A stretch of DNA of 64,000 bases from Homarus americanus (Eukaryota; Arthropoda; Malacostraca; Decapoda; Nephropidae), in the NCBI RefSeq assembly GCF_018991925.1, contig NW_024735554.1:1952393-2016392 (forward strand). The letters are read 5' to 3'. The notes under the pieces are model-generated. The model was given only the letters and a program-made list of their open reading frames with translations, was not told the origin of the DNA and searched no databases. The first letter of the stretch is position 1. Each line of letters opens with the position of its first letter. Position numbers and translations under genes: made by a program. Positions 13,107 through 25,931 of this stretch are shown here, piece by piece.

Positions 13107-14260
13107 TCTTACCCTCTTCGCCACTGATCGGCTCGTTAGCTGCTTGAGTGGTTGGTCACGTCTTTGTTCACACTGTTGGCAAATACTGGGCATGCACCGG
13201 CTCCTGAATGTACCTGAACCCGCTCCAGTGTTGGTCAAGTCTGGTCTTGAAAGAGCTCACACTTGGTGCCGTCACAACACTCTCTGGTAGATTGTTCCAA
13301 GAGTTCACAATGCTCATCCGATAAAAGTTTGCCCTCAATTTTCTGGACTTCTGGGCTTCTTCAACCTTGAGCTGTGACCCCTGTGTGGCGGGCATCTGCC
13401 AACAGGTATGGACACTCGACTGAGTACTGTAGTGCCCTTTGATATGTTTATACTGTACACCTTAATTATTTCATCCCTTGCCTGTCTATAGTATAAGCTA
13501 GGCAGTTGCAGTTGCTCTAATCTCTTGGGGTAATCAGCATATCTTGGGACTAGACAGGGTCATAGTACTCAGGCTGGTTTTCTGGCATCTTCGTGGTGTA
13601 GATTAATGTAATCTTTTCTTTTCTATTTGTAATTTCTTTTTACTTACTTCGTGGGTCGATGACCTGCCCGGGTGGGCTATTCCCCGTAAAAAAAAATTAT
13701 AAATCTGAACGACCTTCTTATGAGACCTAATAGTTTAGTTGTTTGATTTACTCTTCTCACAATGGCCCAAGAACTTCAGTTCATTGTCAACATACACATA
13801 GCTCTTTTCGCATTTAATCTCAATAATGCAGTTTCTTCGTCCCGTTAGGACATATGAAACGCCTCCTTACCATTGGTACGTCCCAGGCGCATCCTCTTAC
13901 ACTTCGTGACATTGAATCTTGACAGCCATTTTTTTCCCATTCTTGAAGCTCACAGAGATCCTTCTGCAAGCTCTTCACAGTCTTCTTGGTTCTTCATTTC
14001 CGAAATAACTTGGCACCATTCGTAAACATTTGTATGGAGGAATGTACATCAGGCATGTTATTTATGAAACAAACAAATAAGAGCGGGCCCAATACACTGC
14101 CCTGTGGTACTCCACTTGTCACCGGTATGTATGACGATTCCGTACAATTTAAAAATTTAATTTTTTGTGAACCGAGATCCTTAATCAGCATGTTAAGTAG
14201 TACCTTTGATGAAATATGAACAAAATCCATGGCATGACCCATGTGCTGAAATCCAAGAAA
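13107..14260 (-). mobile_element. LINE (CR1/Jockey-like) 3' relic, copy 1
   Basis: The - strand carries a reverse transcriptase segment (SGVPQGSVLGPLLF, about 14132-14091) and further 3' the C-terminal region typical of these LINEs (MSIVNSWNNLPESVVTAPS, about 13305). The frame is broken by missing bases. The 5' part of the element is absent. It is the degraded counterpart of 20631-21810. Confidence 0.75.
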
Positions 14261-14489
14261 TTAGGTCAAGCGATTCTTTATGTTAAATGACATTTTTGGG
14301 GAAAGTGAAAATTAATGTGTTTGTATAGTAAATACAGTCTATATTTTTAAGAAAATGTATATTATGGTGATTTAAACTTACGTACACAGCGAATTGACTT
14401 TTTAAATATCCATTTACTTCAGAGGTTAATTAACACTAATTACTGTACTTAAAATGAGACCTACTGCCTTTGCCATTAACCTTAACTCT

Positions 14490-14875
14490 AGATTTATTTA
14501 TTTTTATTTTATTTATTTATTTTTTATTGGGCACTCCCCACATCCTTGTGTAAGGTGAAGTGCAGAAGGTTTACAGCGCTCCAACAGGGAAGCATGCTAA
14601 GTTCATGCTTGCCTTTATGTCTCTGGAGCTAAGGGCGTAGAAGCCGAAGAGTCAATGGTTTATGTCTAAGCAAGTTATTGGAGGCTCCAACAACTTCCTT
14701 GAATACGAATTCACAACTTTCGATTTACAGCAGGTACCTACTTTGCTGCTAGGTGAACAGGGACCAAGGGGACTAGGAAGAGTGTCCAAACAACTTTCCA
14801 CTGGCCCGGGAATCGAACCTCGCGACATCTCGCTTGCGAGACAAGAGCGGTACCTATCCACCGGCGCCCCCACCC
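14490..14875 (-). mobile_element. tRNA-derived SINE, copy 1
   Basis: On the - strand a tRNA-like head with a B-box (GGTTCGATTCCCGGG, 14807-14821) is followed by a body and a T/A-rich tail (TTTATTTATT on the + strand). It duplicates 22040-22426 with small deletions. Confidence 0.65.
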
Positions 14876-14984
14876 TCTGGGTTATAGTGACAAAGAGTTG
14901 TATTTGTGAGTACAAAACATTAACAAAAGGTAATGTGTCTAATGTGCCACACACAACTTGTACAGAACAAACCAGTTTAATAAA

Positions 14985-15250
14985 AACAAGATTATTTATG
15001 AGGATGGAATTATTCAAACGTTTGGAAGAATAGATAAATCAGAAGTAGCATCTAACACACAACATCTGATCTTGCTCCCTAAATGGCATCATTTAACTAA
15101 GTTGATAATAGACAAATGCCACAAAGCCTCTCATAACACGCAGGTGACTCAGACCCTACACAAATTAGGGAAGAATTTTCGGTACCCAAGCAAGACAAGT
15201 TATAAAACAATGCAGAGTATGTAAATGATTAAAAAGGAGTAGGCCCAAGT
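14985..15250 (+). pseudogene. BEL/Pao integrase zinc-binding fragment, copy 1
   Basis: The reading IYEDGIIQTFGRIDKSEVAS, then LILLPKWHHLTKLIIDKCHK and TLHKLGKNFRYP, resembles the region just before and into the H2C2 zinc-binding part of BEL/Pao integrases. No reverse transcriptase or catalytic integrase core is nearby, so this is a relic. The same fragment is at 22545-22825. Confidence 0.6.
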
Positions 15251-15385
15251 TTGTGATCTGACATTCTGCTTCATTTACACACACTTGCCGGGTCTCAATT
15301 GTTTCTCTTACGTTTGACAACACAACATACATACTATATATCGTTTCTCATTAATGATTTTTTATGGCACTGACTCCACCACTAC

Positions 15386-16812
15386 TGTGGGGTACGGGTT
15401 GTTTGTTCGGACTCAGGATGGGATGGAGAAAGGAGACCTGCAATGTGCTCTCTGTATACATATTGTATTGATGTACAATGGAAGGCAGCATGGTTACAAG
15501 CTGAGTAGAGAGAGCTGGTTGGTGAGGATGTCCAGAGGAGGACAGCTTGTGGGTCGCCGGCGGAGCGAGGGCCACCAGGCAGCGGAGAGGAGGTGGTGTT
15601 GCTTGCTGCGGCTGTAGCTGAAGAAGAGAGTGGTCAACGAGGTCAGGTCTTATATAGCGGAGGCGGCTTAATAGTTGACCTCCGTCATGTAAGGCGGCGC
15701 TGGTTGACCTAGACCACGAGGCATACATTGGGAAATTGCGGGTCGGCTACTCGGCGACAAGTTTAGGAGGTACTCAATTACAGTACTCCTTCCCAGGTGG
15801 TGTAGGAGACTTGTCTGCAGGGTTGCATGACATGTGAGGGAAGAACGGCGGTGCATGCCACAATATGTGAGCCATAACGGCGAGGGCGTGGATGAGCCGG
15901 CCGTAGAGGAGACAACTGTCTATATACACAAATCTGTGGGAGTAGAGGGAAAAAAGGGTGTGTGGAGGCGATGAATGTTGAGCTTCCTCACGGCAGGTAC
16001 AGAGTCGTCAGATGCGCCTGCTGGGGTGGGCTCAAGCAGAGCAGGAGGAGGAGAGTCCACGACAGCAGCAGGGTGCAGGACAGTAGCAGGGAGTACCTGA
16101 GGGAGAAAAAAGAGGTGTGTGGGTCCGCGTCAGGAGCAGGGTGCGGCAGGGTACTGCTGGGTCTGAGGATGTGCACAGTGGTAAGACGTGGTGCTTGGGG
16201 CAGGAAGAGGAGCTGGTGTTCTTGAGAAACAGTGCTGCTCTAGGGTGTCTAGCCTGCGGTGTAGAGACAGTAGCTGTAGAGCTGATGAGAGCTGCCTCTG
16301 TGGGATAAGCCAGTCTTCCATGTTGCTTGAAGACTGAGAGTGATTGGTTTCTCCTCCATCCTGTGTGAGTGCGAATCTCCGGAGTCATTTGTGGGATACA
16401 GGTTGTTTGGTTCACACTCAGGATGGGATGGAGAAAGGAAACTCACAATGTGCTCTCTGTATACATGTTGTATTGATGTACAATGCAGCTTGGTGCTGGG
16501 AAGGCATTGGTTACAAGCGTTGAGTAAGAGAGCTGGTTGGTGAGGATGCTCAGAGGAGGACCAGCTTGGGTCGCCGGCGGAGCGAGGGCCGCCAGGCAGC
16601 GCAGAGGAGGAGGTGTTACTTGCTGCGGCTGTAGCTAGAAGAAGAGAGGGTCACCACGAGGTCAGGTCTTATATAGCGGATAGGCGTGGCTTAATAGTTG
16701 ACCTCCGTCATAAGGCGGAACTGGTTGACCCAGACCACGAGGCATACACTGGGGAATCTGCGGGTCGGCTACTCAGCGACAAACAGCGTTTGTAGGGGAG
16801 GAATCCACTACA
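15386..16812 (-). mobile_element. TRIM-like LTR element, degraded copy 1
   Basis: This corresponds to the element at 22955-24523: two LTRs in - orientation flanking a short non-coding interior, with the CTAC target duplication still visible at both ends. It is about 140 bases shorter because of scattered deletions. Open frames across it on both strands are not conserved between copies and are shadows. Confidence 0.8.
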
Positions 16813-18736
16813 CTACCTCTGAAAGAGTGCAAGAGGCACTGCCATTCCAATTCGTGGAGGACTACTGTACTCTGGACTGGAGGTGAAGTGAAATCAATAA
16901 AGTTTAGTTTTGCTTGTTTACATGTGCAGTGACTACAGCTGTATTATATCTTTCTATTGGTTTACGACATGTCTAATTGTACATTTGAATAAATATAATT
17001 ACAATAGAAAACTAAAAATGAGGAAAGGAGGTCACGTGACTCAATGGGTAAGAGTGGTAGTTCACAACAAGTAACAAACAAGACACCGAATTCTTAGCAA
17101 AGTGATCAAATGATAAATTAAACTACAATTTAACCTTAACAGCTTATGAATCAATCACTTAATTATGTCCTTTGGGAAGAAATGAAACCTTAGCATTTTA
17201 TTATTTTTTCCATCTTTATATCTGCCGCCACCAGCACATGAAGAGGAGTAAACAAACACCTGACACACCTGACTTACCTTCATAGGACCTTTTGATGTTC
17301 CTTATATAGTACAGGAGAAAGAAGACACACACGTAAACTACACAATAAAAGAGGAAGATCGTGATTGTGTACTTAATGATAACGAAAGTAACTGAAGTAA
17401 ATCACGTTTATATCTGATGAACTTCCATCGACTGTCAGACATTGGTTAAGGGACACGATTTAGGTGAGATTTATTGTTTTAATGTAGTAATTTATCTTTC
17501 ATAAAATTCAAGAAATTACCTGACCTAAACTTGGCTTCAGGTAGACATTATCAAGTAAGGTGGAGGAGACAGTTAGCACCTGGGGACTTAATGGAATTGC
17601 ACTAAAATATCTGGAGATGTTATTTGCATGATGTATTATTTCACTTGTTGCCACAAATGAATCTCGAATATTATAGTTGCAATCAATAATTTGGACAATT
17701 GTAAAAACTCTTCGTTAATGGCATTTTTTTGGAACACTTTGTTTCAGTGCAACAATTGAACCACTCGTCCGAGCGCTTACTCTCACTAACACAAAAATCG
17801 TAAAATTATATTGCTCTATGAAAGTTGCTGCTATTGATGCAGATATCAAAGAGTTCTTTGCTTAATATGCCGCTAGAAAGTTTGGCAAGGTTAGGTTAGT
17901 TTTGGTTAGTTTGGTTAGGTCAGGTTCTGTTAGGTCTGTGCATTGTCATATAAATTTTTATTACTTACTGTCAACCAAAGAACATGTGATACAAATGAAT
18001 GAAATCAAACAACTCCTGGTGTTAGCCGTTTGCTTCACCTTACCACAGAACCTGACCTAACCTTGCCTAACTTCCTAACATGGAAGCAAACTCCACGTAA
18101 CCCCTGGCATATAAGCAGAAAGAACTTACATTGATATCAGGTACCAATGAAAACACTTTTCTTGAAGTCATTGTAATTTTACATTTTTTGGGACGTAGAG
18201 GTGCTATCGATTGTTGCACTGAAACACATCGTACATCTCTTCACTGTAAGTTCTCTGCCACATTTTGAACACTTGCACGTCCTGCCAACTCGTCCATGTT
18301 GACAAATGAACTCTGGAGATGGTCTTCATCCTCCATAAGGACAGATAACTTGTAATATGATACCAAACATGTCATTGAAAAACAAGATGGCTAGCTTCCA
18401 CTGTAATAATACTGTAATTTTCCATCGTGTTGGAATGCTAGTAGGTTGTTTTGTTGGTTCATTTTAGTGCAACTAATACATTAAGGTAATACTGTTAATG
18501 TATTATTGTCGTATCTGTAGATGGAAATTGCAAATACTAAGATATTACTCATACTGTGAGTGTCATAAATATAGTTCTTTTTTAGATCTTATTATTATCA
18601 GTACAGTATTATTATTATTATTATTACTGTATTATTATTATTATTATTAATCAAGAAAGAATAAATGTATCATCATTGTTTATAGGAATTGAAGTTCCAG
18701 GAAAATATCTTTAATTAATATTCACTTTATATCCAG
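16813..18736. other. Sequence upstream of the WDR24 first exon, copy 1
   Basis: No supported exon. It contains a TTAGG-like run (17883-17945), an (ATT)n run near 18607-18650 and a degraded version of the CxxC open frame described at 25932-26108. Confidence 0.5.
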
Positions 18737-19555
18737 GTGTTTTTTACATCAAAGCAGAATGAAGACAGTGTGTGTGACCCAAGATGTTCCCGTAATGCCT
18801 TGCTCTCAGTCCCGACAACCTCCGTTGTCATTGCTGGTCATTATGGTAAGCATCTTAACGACTGTACATCCAACAATATTTCATATATCTGTAAATCTAA
18901 TTGTAATTTGATGTTTTTCATAACTTGGGACATCATTTTGTAAATTATAGTTGTTTGTTTATTTCAGGGTAGGAGGAAAAGTTTAGCTTTGGCGTAATAT
19001 TGACTCTGTTATAATGAAAATACTGTATAGTACTGTGCTATTTAATTGTGCTTTCATAAACTTGTCTGAATGTATGTGGACAAGAAATAGACTTATTGAC
19101 TGTGTTGGTAGATGGTGGTTATTTTATTGATCTATTTATTAATTTTTATTTTCAGTGTTCAAATCTTTTCCATTGAAGAGGAAGACCTCAGAGAAAAGCA
19201 ACCTCGGCTGGTAAACATCTAAACCTGAACTTCTCCTGCAATGATGTGGTTTGGAATCCTGTGGAAGGTAATATTACAGTTTTGTTTTTATAAAATTTTG
19301 TACCTCTATTTTATCTCTCCTTAATTATTAACAGGTAGCTTAATATTTTTTTGTTCATTCATATTACACAGACACTCTCCTTGTTCTATGTTATTCAGCC
19401 ATCTAACAGACATAACTACCATATGTGTTCTCCTTAGCACCCTGCCACAGTGAGGACTTTATGCTTGTCACGTCATACAGTATCACAGCTTGACATCATC
19501 AGTACAATATATATATACAGTATCTGTCCCTTAAGCCAGCCATGATGCATTCCAG

Positions 19556-19597
<42 letters not shown>

Positions 19598-20164
19598 TGC
19601 TGCTTCCTCAAAGTCTATCTCCCCCCCCATTCCTACATACTTACCCCCAGCTTCCAGCATTTTCTCTCTTCCTTTCTCCCATCCACTTTTAAATCATCCA
19701 TTCTTTTGACCAGTACAGTATGCCTTTTCCCATTTCTGTGTGCTCATGTTATCATAATAAATCTTGGTTGGCACTCTGGCACTCAAATCACTTCCCTAAA
19801 GTTACTGAATCTTTCATTTTTCTCATTCTCTTCCTACAGTACAGTATCAAAACATCATTTAAGTAACTCAAAATAACTTTATAATTTCTTCTTCTTTATT
19901 GCTTATTAAACAACTTTTTACTAATTTATTCTCCCCATTTTTATTGTGTAAAAATTTGATGATACGGTATTGTAGTTGGCCACACCAAACCTGTGGGATG
20001 AAACAAAAAAATTTAGCCGTCTTGTAGTTTAAAATTTTCTTTTTTCAGACAGTGTTCTTGCTACAGCATCCACAAATGGGGCTGTTGTCACCTGAACTTG
20101 GAACAAACCGCTCGGTCAAAGATGATTGTGTGTTCAACGCACTGCCAGTCGGACTGTTCACAGG
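18737..20164 (+). pseudogene. WDR24: Duplicate of WDR24 coding exons 1-3
   Basis: Exons at 18737-18845, 19156-19267 and 20049-20164 match 26540-26654, 26973-27089 and 27909-28024. Each contains base losses that break the frame (for example, missing bases before GTCATTGCTGG in exon 1), and exon 4 onward is absent. It is part of the artefact-like first copy and is not a usable gene. Confidence 0.85.
19558..19597. repeat. (AC)n microsatellite
   Basis: About 20 CA units in an intron of the duplicated WDR24 segment; the counterpart is at 27396-27434. Confidence 0.9.
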
Positions 20165-20519
20165 GTATGTAATTTCAGAGGTTTTATGAACAGTCGGGAT
20201 CAAAACTCACTCCCTCCCCCAAACTGGAAGTAGTGTCATCCCAAGTGAGATAAAACGATATACTGTACTACCAAATGACAGTCGAGTGAGTCAGTTCAGA
20301 GACACATTCCCTGACTCAGTTTCAACATGGGAGCCAACTTTTGTCCGTCACTGTGCTTAGTTTTCTATTACTTAGTATATATGTTGGACGTACACCTTAT
20401 ACAGTACAGTATGCATAATACAAAGGACTGAACTTATTCATTTACTCCAGATTAAATCTACCTACTAACAAGGCTTCTGAGAACTAAGTGAGCAATACGT
20501 AACTGAACGAAGCATAACA

Positions 20520-20629
20520 NNNNNNNNNNNNNNNNNNNNNNNNNNNNNNNNNNNNNNNNNNNNNNNNNNNNNNNNNNNNNNNNNNNNNNNNNNNNNNNNN
20601 NNNNNNNNNNNNNNNNNNNTCTTACCCTC
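20520..20629. other. Assembly gap (110 N)
   Basis: An unbroken run of N separates the two copies of the duplicated block. Its placement exactly at the copy junction supports the view that one copy is an assembly artefact. Confidence 1.
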
Positions 20630-20630
20630 T

Positions 20631-21810
20631 TCGCCACTGATCGGCTCGTTAGCTGCTTGAGTGGTTGGTCACGTCTTTGTTCACACTGTTGGCAAATACT
20701 GGGCATGCACCGGCTCCTGAATGTACCTGAACCCGCTCCAGTGTTGGTCAAGTCTGGTCTTGAAAGAGCTCACACTTGGTGCCGTCACAACACTCTCTGG
20801 TAGATTGTTCCAAGAGTTCACAATGCTCACTCCGATAAAAGTTTGCCCTCAATTTTCTGGACTTCGGGCTTCTTCAACCTTGAGCTGTGACCCCGTGTGT
20901 GGCGGGCATCTGCCAACTCCAGGTATGGACACTCGACTGAGTACTGTAGTGCCCTTTGATATGTTTATACTGTACACCTTAATTATTTCATCCCTTGCCT
21001 GTCTATAGTATAAGCTAGGCAGTTGCAGTTGCTCTAATCTCTTGGGGTAACTCTAGCATATCTTGGGGACTAGACAGGGTCATAGTACTCCAGGCTGGTT
21101 TTCTGGCATCTTCGTGGTGTAGATTAATGTAATCTTTTTCTTTTCTATTTGTAATTTCTTTTTACTTACTTCTGTGGGTCGATGACCTGTGCCCGGGTGG
21201 GCTATTCCCCGTAAAAAAAAAATTATAAATCTGAACGACCTTCTTATGAGACCTAATAGTTTAGTTGTTTGATTTACCTTCTTCTCACAATGGCCCAAGA
21301 ACTTCAGTTCATTGTCAACATACACACCTAGGTCCTTTTCGCATTTAATCTCAATTAATGCAGTTTCTTCGTCCCGTTAGGACATATGAAACGCCTCCTT
21401 ACCATTGGTACGTCCCAGGCGCATCCTCTTACACTTCGTGACATTGAATCTTGACAGCCATTTTTTTTCCCATTCTTGAAGCTCACAGAGATCCTTCTGC
21501 AAGCTCTTCACAGTCTTCTTGGTTCTTCATTTCCCGAAATAACTTGGCACCATTCGTAAACATTTGTATGGAGGAATGTACAGCATCAGGCATGTTATTT
21601 ATGAAACAAACAAATAAGAGCGGGCCCAATACACTGCCCTGTGGTACTCCACTTGTCACCGGTATGTATGACGATTCCGTACAATTTAAAAATTTAATTT
21701 TTTTGTGAACCGAGATCCTTAATCAGCATGTTAAGTAGTACCTTTGATGAAATATGAACAAAATCCATGGCATGACCCATGTGCTGAAATCCAAGAAATT
21801 AGGTCAAGCG
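20631..21810 (-). mobile_element. LINE (CR1/Jockey-like) 3' relic
   Basis: Better-preserved copy. On the - strand the reverse transcriptase segment reads SGVPQGSVLGPLLF (about 21660-21618), then the position of the catalytic FADD box reads FTNG, so both catalytic aspartates are lost. Further 3' is the C-terminal domain (NSWNNLPESVVTAPS and KTRLDQHWS). The element is 5'-truncated and inactive. Its 3' end is the same sequence found alone at 3021-3105. Confidence 0.8.
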
Positions 21811-22039
21811 TATTCTTTATGTTAAATGACATTTTTGGGGGAAAGTGAAAATTAATGTGTTTGTATAGTAAATACAGTCTATATTTTTAAGAAAATGTAT
21901 ATTATGGTGATTTAAAACTTACGGGCACAGCGTAATTGACTTTTTAAATATCCTTATTTACTTCAGAGGTTATTAATTAACACTAATTACTGTACTTAAA
22001 ATGAGACCTACTGCCTTTGCCATTAACCTTAACTCTAGA

Positions 22040-22426
22040 TTTATTTATTTTTTATTTTATTTATTTATTTTTTTATTGGGCACTCCCCTACATCCTTGTG
22101 TAAGGTGAAGTGCAGAAGCGTTTACAGCGCCCAACAGGGAAGCATGCTAAGTTCATGCTTGCCTTTATGTCTCATGAGCTAAGGGCGTAGAAGCCTGAAG
22201 AGTCAATGGTTTATGTCTAAGCAAGTTATTGGAGGCTCCAACAACTTTCCTTGAATACGAATTCACAACTTTCGATTTACAGCAGGTACCTACTTTGCTG
22301 CTAGGTGAACAGGGACCAAGGGGACTAGGAAGAGTGTCCAAACAACTTTCCACTGGCCCGGGAATCGAACCCGCGACATCTCGCTTGCGAGACAAGAGCG
22401 GTACTGTTCTATCCACCGGCGCCCCC
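22040..22426 (-). mobile_element. tRNA-derived SINE
   Basis: The - strand head begins near GGGGGCGCCGGTGG at 22426 and has a clear RNA polymerase III B-box (GGGTTCGATTCCCGG, 22359-22373). A body follows (CCTGTTCACCTAGCAGC, AGGTACCTGCTG), then an A/T-rich tail of AAATA-type units at 22041-22078. The head lacks a good cloverleaf and A-box, so it is a SINE and not a tRNA gene. Confidence 0.7.
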
Positions 22427-22544
22427 ACCCTCTGGGTTATAGTGTACAAAGAGTTGTATTTTCTGTGGAGTACAAAACATTAACAAAAGGTAATGTGTCT
22501 AATGTGCCACACACAACTTGTACAGAACAAACCAGTTTAATAAA

Positions 22545-22825
22545 AAACAAGATTATTTATGAGGGATGGAATTATTCAAACGTTTGGAAGAATAGATAAA
22601 TCAGAAGTAGCATCTAACACACAACATCTGATCTTGCTCCCTAAATGGCATCATTTAACTAAGTTGATAATAGACAAATGCCACAAAGCCTCTCATAACA
22701 CGCAGGGGTGACTCAGACCCTACACAAATTTAGGGAAGAATTTTCGGTACCTCAAGCAAGACAAGTTATTAAAAACAATGCAGAGTATGTAAATGATTAA
22801 AAAGGAGTAGGCCCAAGTTTGTGAT
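22545..22825 (+). pseudogene. BEL/Pao integrase zinc-binding fragment
   Basis: The segment encodes, with frame breaks, a DGIIQTFGRIDKSEVAS stretch, LLPKWHHLTKLIIDKCHK, then FRYPQARQVIKNNAEYV in a second frame. This order matches BEL/Pao polyproteins entering the integrase H2C2 finger; the later Cys ligands are lost after a stop. No other pol domains are present. Confidence 0.6.
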
Positions 22826-22954
22826 CTGACATTCTGCTTCATTTACACACACTTGCCGGGTCTCAATTGTTTCTCTTACGTTTGACAACACAACATACAT
22901 ACTATATATCGTTTCTCATTAATGATTTTTTTATGGCACCGACTCCACCACTAC

Positions 22955-24523
22955 TGTGGGGTACGGGTTGTTTGTTCGGACTCAGGATGGGATGGAGAAA
23001 GGAGACTCGCAATGTGCTCTCTGTATACATATTGTATTGGATGTACAATGCAGCTTGGTGCTGGGAAGGCAGCATGGTTACAAGCGTTGAGTAGAGAGAG
23101 CTGGTTGGTGAGGATGCTCAGAGGAGGACAGCTTGTGGGTCGCCGGCGGGAGCGAGGGCCACCAGGCAGCGGTAGAGGAGGTGGTGTTGCTTGCTGCGGC
23201 TGTAGCTAGAAGAAGAGAGTGGTCACCACGAGGTCAGGTCTTATATAGCGGAGGTAGGCGTGGCTTAATAGTTGACCTCCGTCATGTAAGGCGGCGCTGG
23301 TTGACCTAGACCACGAGGCATACATTGGGAAATTCGCGGGGTCGGCTACTCGGCGACAAACAGCGTTTGTAGGGGAGGTACCCACTACAGTACTCCCCCC
23401 TTCCCTCCAGGTGGTGTAGGAGACTTGTTGTCTGCAGGGTTGCATGACATGTGAGGCAGAACGGGCGGTGCATGCCACAATGTGAGCCATAACGGCGAGG
23501 GCGTGGATGAGCCGGCCGCTAGAGGAGACAACTGTCTATATACACAATATCTGTGGGAGTAGAGAGGGAGAAAAAGGGTGTGTGGAGGCGATGAATGTTG
23601 AGCTTCCCTCACGGCAGGTACAGAGTCGTCAGATGCGCCTGCTGGGGTGTGTGGGCCTGGGTCAGGAGCAGGGGCTGCGTCAGCAGGAGCGGAGGAGAGT
23701 CCGTGACAGCAGCTGGGTCCACGACAGCAGCAGGGTGCAGGACATTAGCAGGGAGTACCTGAGGGAGAAAAGAGGGGTGTGTGGGTCCGCGTCAGGAGCA
23801 GGGGCCGCGGCAGGGGGTACTGCTGGGCCGGGGCGGCGTCTGAGGCAGGACGGGTGTGCTGGGGTCGGTAAGACGTGGTGCTTGGGGCAGGAAGAGGAGC
23901 TGGTGTCTGCTTAGAGAAGCAGTGCTGCTCTAGGGTGTCTAGCCTGCGGTGTAGAGACAGTAGCTGTAGAGCTGATGAGAGCTGCCTCTGTGTGGATAAG
24001 CCAGTCTTCCATGTTGCTTGAAGACTGGGAGAGTGATTGGTTTCTCCTCCATCCTGTGTGAGTGCGAATCTCCGGGAGTCACCATTTGTGGGATACAGGT
24101 TGTTTGGTTCACACTCAGGATGGGATGGAGAAAGGAAACTCACAATGTGCTCTCTGTATACATGTTGTATTGGATGTACAATGCAGCTTGGTGCTGGGAA
24201 GGCAGCTTGGTTACAAGCGTTGAGTAGAGAGAGCTGGTTGGTGAGGATGCTCAGAGGAGGACCAGCTTGTGGGTCGCCGGCGGGAGCGAGGGCCGCCAGG
24301 CAGCGGCAGAGGAGGAGGTGTTACTCGCTGCGGCTGTAGCTAGAAGAAGAGAGTGGTCACCACGAGGTCAGGTCTTATATAGCGGAGGTAGGCGTGGCTT
24401 AATAGTTGACCTCCGTCATGTAAGGCGGAACTGGTTGACCTAGACCACGAGGCATACACTGGGGAATTCGCGGGGTCGGCTACTCAGCGACAAACAGCGT
24501 TTGTAGGGGAGGAATCCACTACA
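22955..24523 (-). mobile_element. TRIM-like non-autonomous LTR retrotransposon
   Basis: LTRs at 22955-23389 (3' LTR) and 24087-24523 (5' LTR) are in - orientation, each starting TGTAGTGG and ending CACA. The flanks carry a 4-bp target duplication, CTAC (22951-22954 and 24524-24527). A purine-rich tract (GGAGGGAAGGGGGGAGTA on the - strand, 23408-23391) sits against the 3' LTR, and a primer-binding-site candidate (TGGTGACTCCCGGAGA) starts two bases after the 5' LTR. The roughly 700-bp interior has no gag or pol. Each LTR has a TATATAAG promoter box. The structure is that of a terminal-repeat retrotransposon in miniature, which would need enzymes from another element. Confidence 0.85.
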
Positions 24524-25931
24524 CTACCTCTTGAAAGAGTGCAAGAGGCACTGCCATTCCAATTCGTGGGAGTGGACTACTGTACTCTGGACTGGAGGTG
24601 AAGTGAAATCAATAAAGTTTTAGTTTTTGCTTGTTTACATGTGCAGTGACTACAGCTGTATTATATCTTTCTATTGGTTTACGACATGTCTAATTGTACA
24701 TTTGAATAAATATAATTACAATAGAAAACTAAAAAAATGAGGGAAAGGAGGTCACGTGACTCAATGGGTGTTAGTGCTAGTTCACAACAAGTAACAAACA
24801 AGACACCGAGTGGCTCTTAAGCAAAGTGATCAAATGATAAATTAAACTACAATTTAACCTTAACAGCTTATGAATCAATCACTTACTTATGTCCTTTGGG
24901 AAGAAATGAAACCTTAGCATTTTATTATTTTTTTTTCCTATCTTTATATCTGCCGCCACCAGCACATGAAGAGGAGTAAACAAACACCTGACACACCTGA
25001 CTTACCTCTCATAGGACCTTTTGATGTTCCTTATATAGTACAGGAGAAAGAAGACACACACATGTAAACTACACAATAAAAGAGGAAGATCGTGATTGTG
25101 TACTTAATGATAACGAAAGTAACTGAAGTAAATCCTCACGTTTATATCTGATGAACTTCCATCGACTGTCAGACATTGGTTAAGGGACACAGATTTAGGT
25201 GAGATTTTATTGTTTTAATGTAGTAATTTATCTTTCATAAAATTCAAGAAATTACCTGACCTAAACTTGGGCTTCAGGTAGACATTATCAAGTAATGGTG
25301 GAGGAGACAGTTAGCACCCGGGGGACTTAATGGAATTGCACTAAAATATCTGGAGATGTTATTTGCATGATGTATTATTTCACTTGTTGCCACAAAATGA
25401 ATCTCGGGAATATTATAGTTGCAATCAATAATTTGGACAATTGTAAAAAACTCTTCGTTAATGGCATTTTTTTTTAACACTTTGTTTCAGTGCAACAATT
25501 GAACCACTCGGTCCGAGCTTACTCTCACTAACACAAAAATCGTAAAATTATATCATGCTGTTTCCAGAAAGTTGCTGCCATTGATGCAGATATCAAAGTT
25601 AAGTTCTTTCTGCTTAATATGCCGGGCTAGAAAGTTTGGCAAGGTTAGGTTAGGTTTCTTTGGTTAGTTTGGTTAGGTCAGGTTCTGTTAGGGTCTGTGC
25701 ATTGTCATATAAATTTTTATTACTTACTGTCAACCAAAGAACATGTGATACAAATGAATGAAATCAAACAACTCCTGGTGTTAGCCGTTTGCTTCACCTT
25801 TACCACAGAACCTGACCTAACCTTGCCTAACTTCCTAACATGGAAGCAAAACTCCACGTAACCCCTGGCATATTAAGCAGAAAGAACTTACATTGATATC
25901 AGGTACCAATGAAAACACTTTTCTTGAAGCG

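Larger units (their letters stand above)
13107..20519. repeat. Degraded first copy of the 20.6-28.4 kb block
   Basis: From 13107 to about 20495 the sequence follows 20631 to about 28368 feature by feature: LINE, SINE, BEL/Pao fragment, LTR element, then WDR24 exons 1-3 with their introns. Copy 1 is about 7.39 kb against 7.74 kb, and most visible differences are missing single or few bases in copy 1, including within homopolymers and exons. It ends at the N gap. The pattern is that of an unpolished read or alternate haplotype placed beside its own locus rather than a biological tandem duplication. Confidence 0.9.

Noticed and set aside
15351..16446. Several 60-127 codon frames on both strands
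   Set aside because: They fall within the LTR element, overlap each other and are not kept between its copies.
18737..20164. A second WDR24 gene
   Set aside because: Only exons 1-3 are present, with frame-breaking losses, inside a block that ends at an N gap and duplicates the true locus.
22352..22426. A tRNA gene on the - strand
   Set aside because: There is a good B-box but no convincing cloverleaf, and it is joined to a SINE body with an A/T-rich tail.
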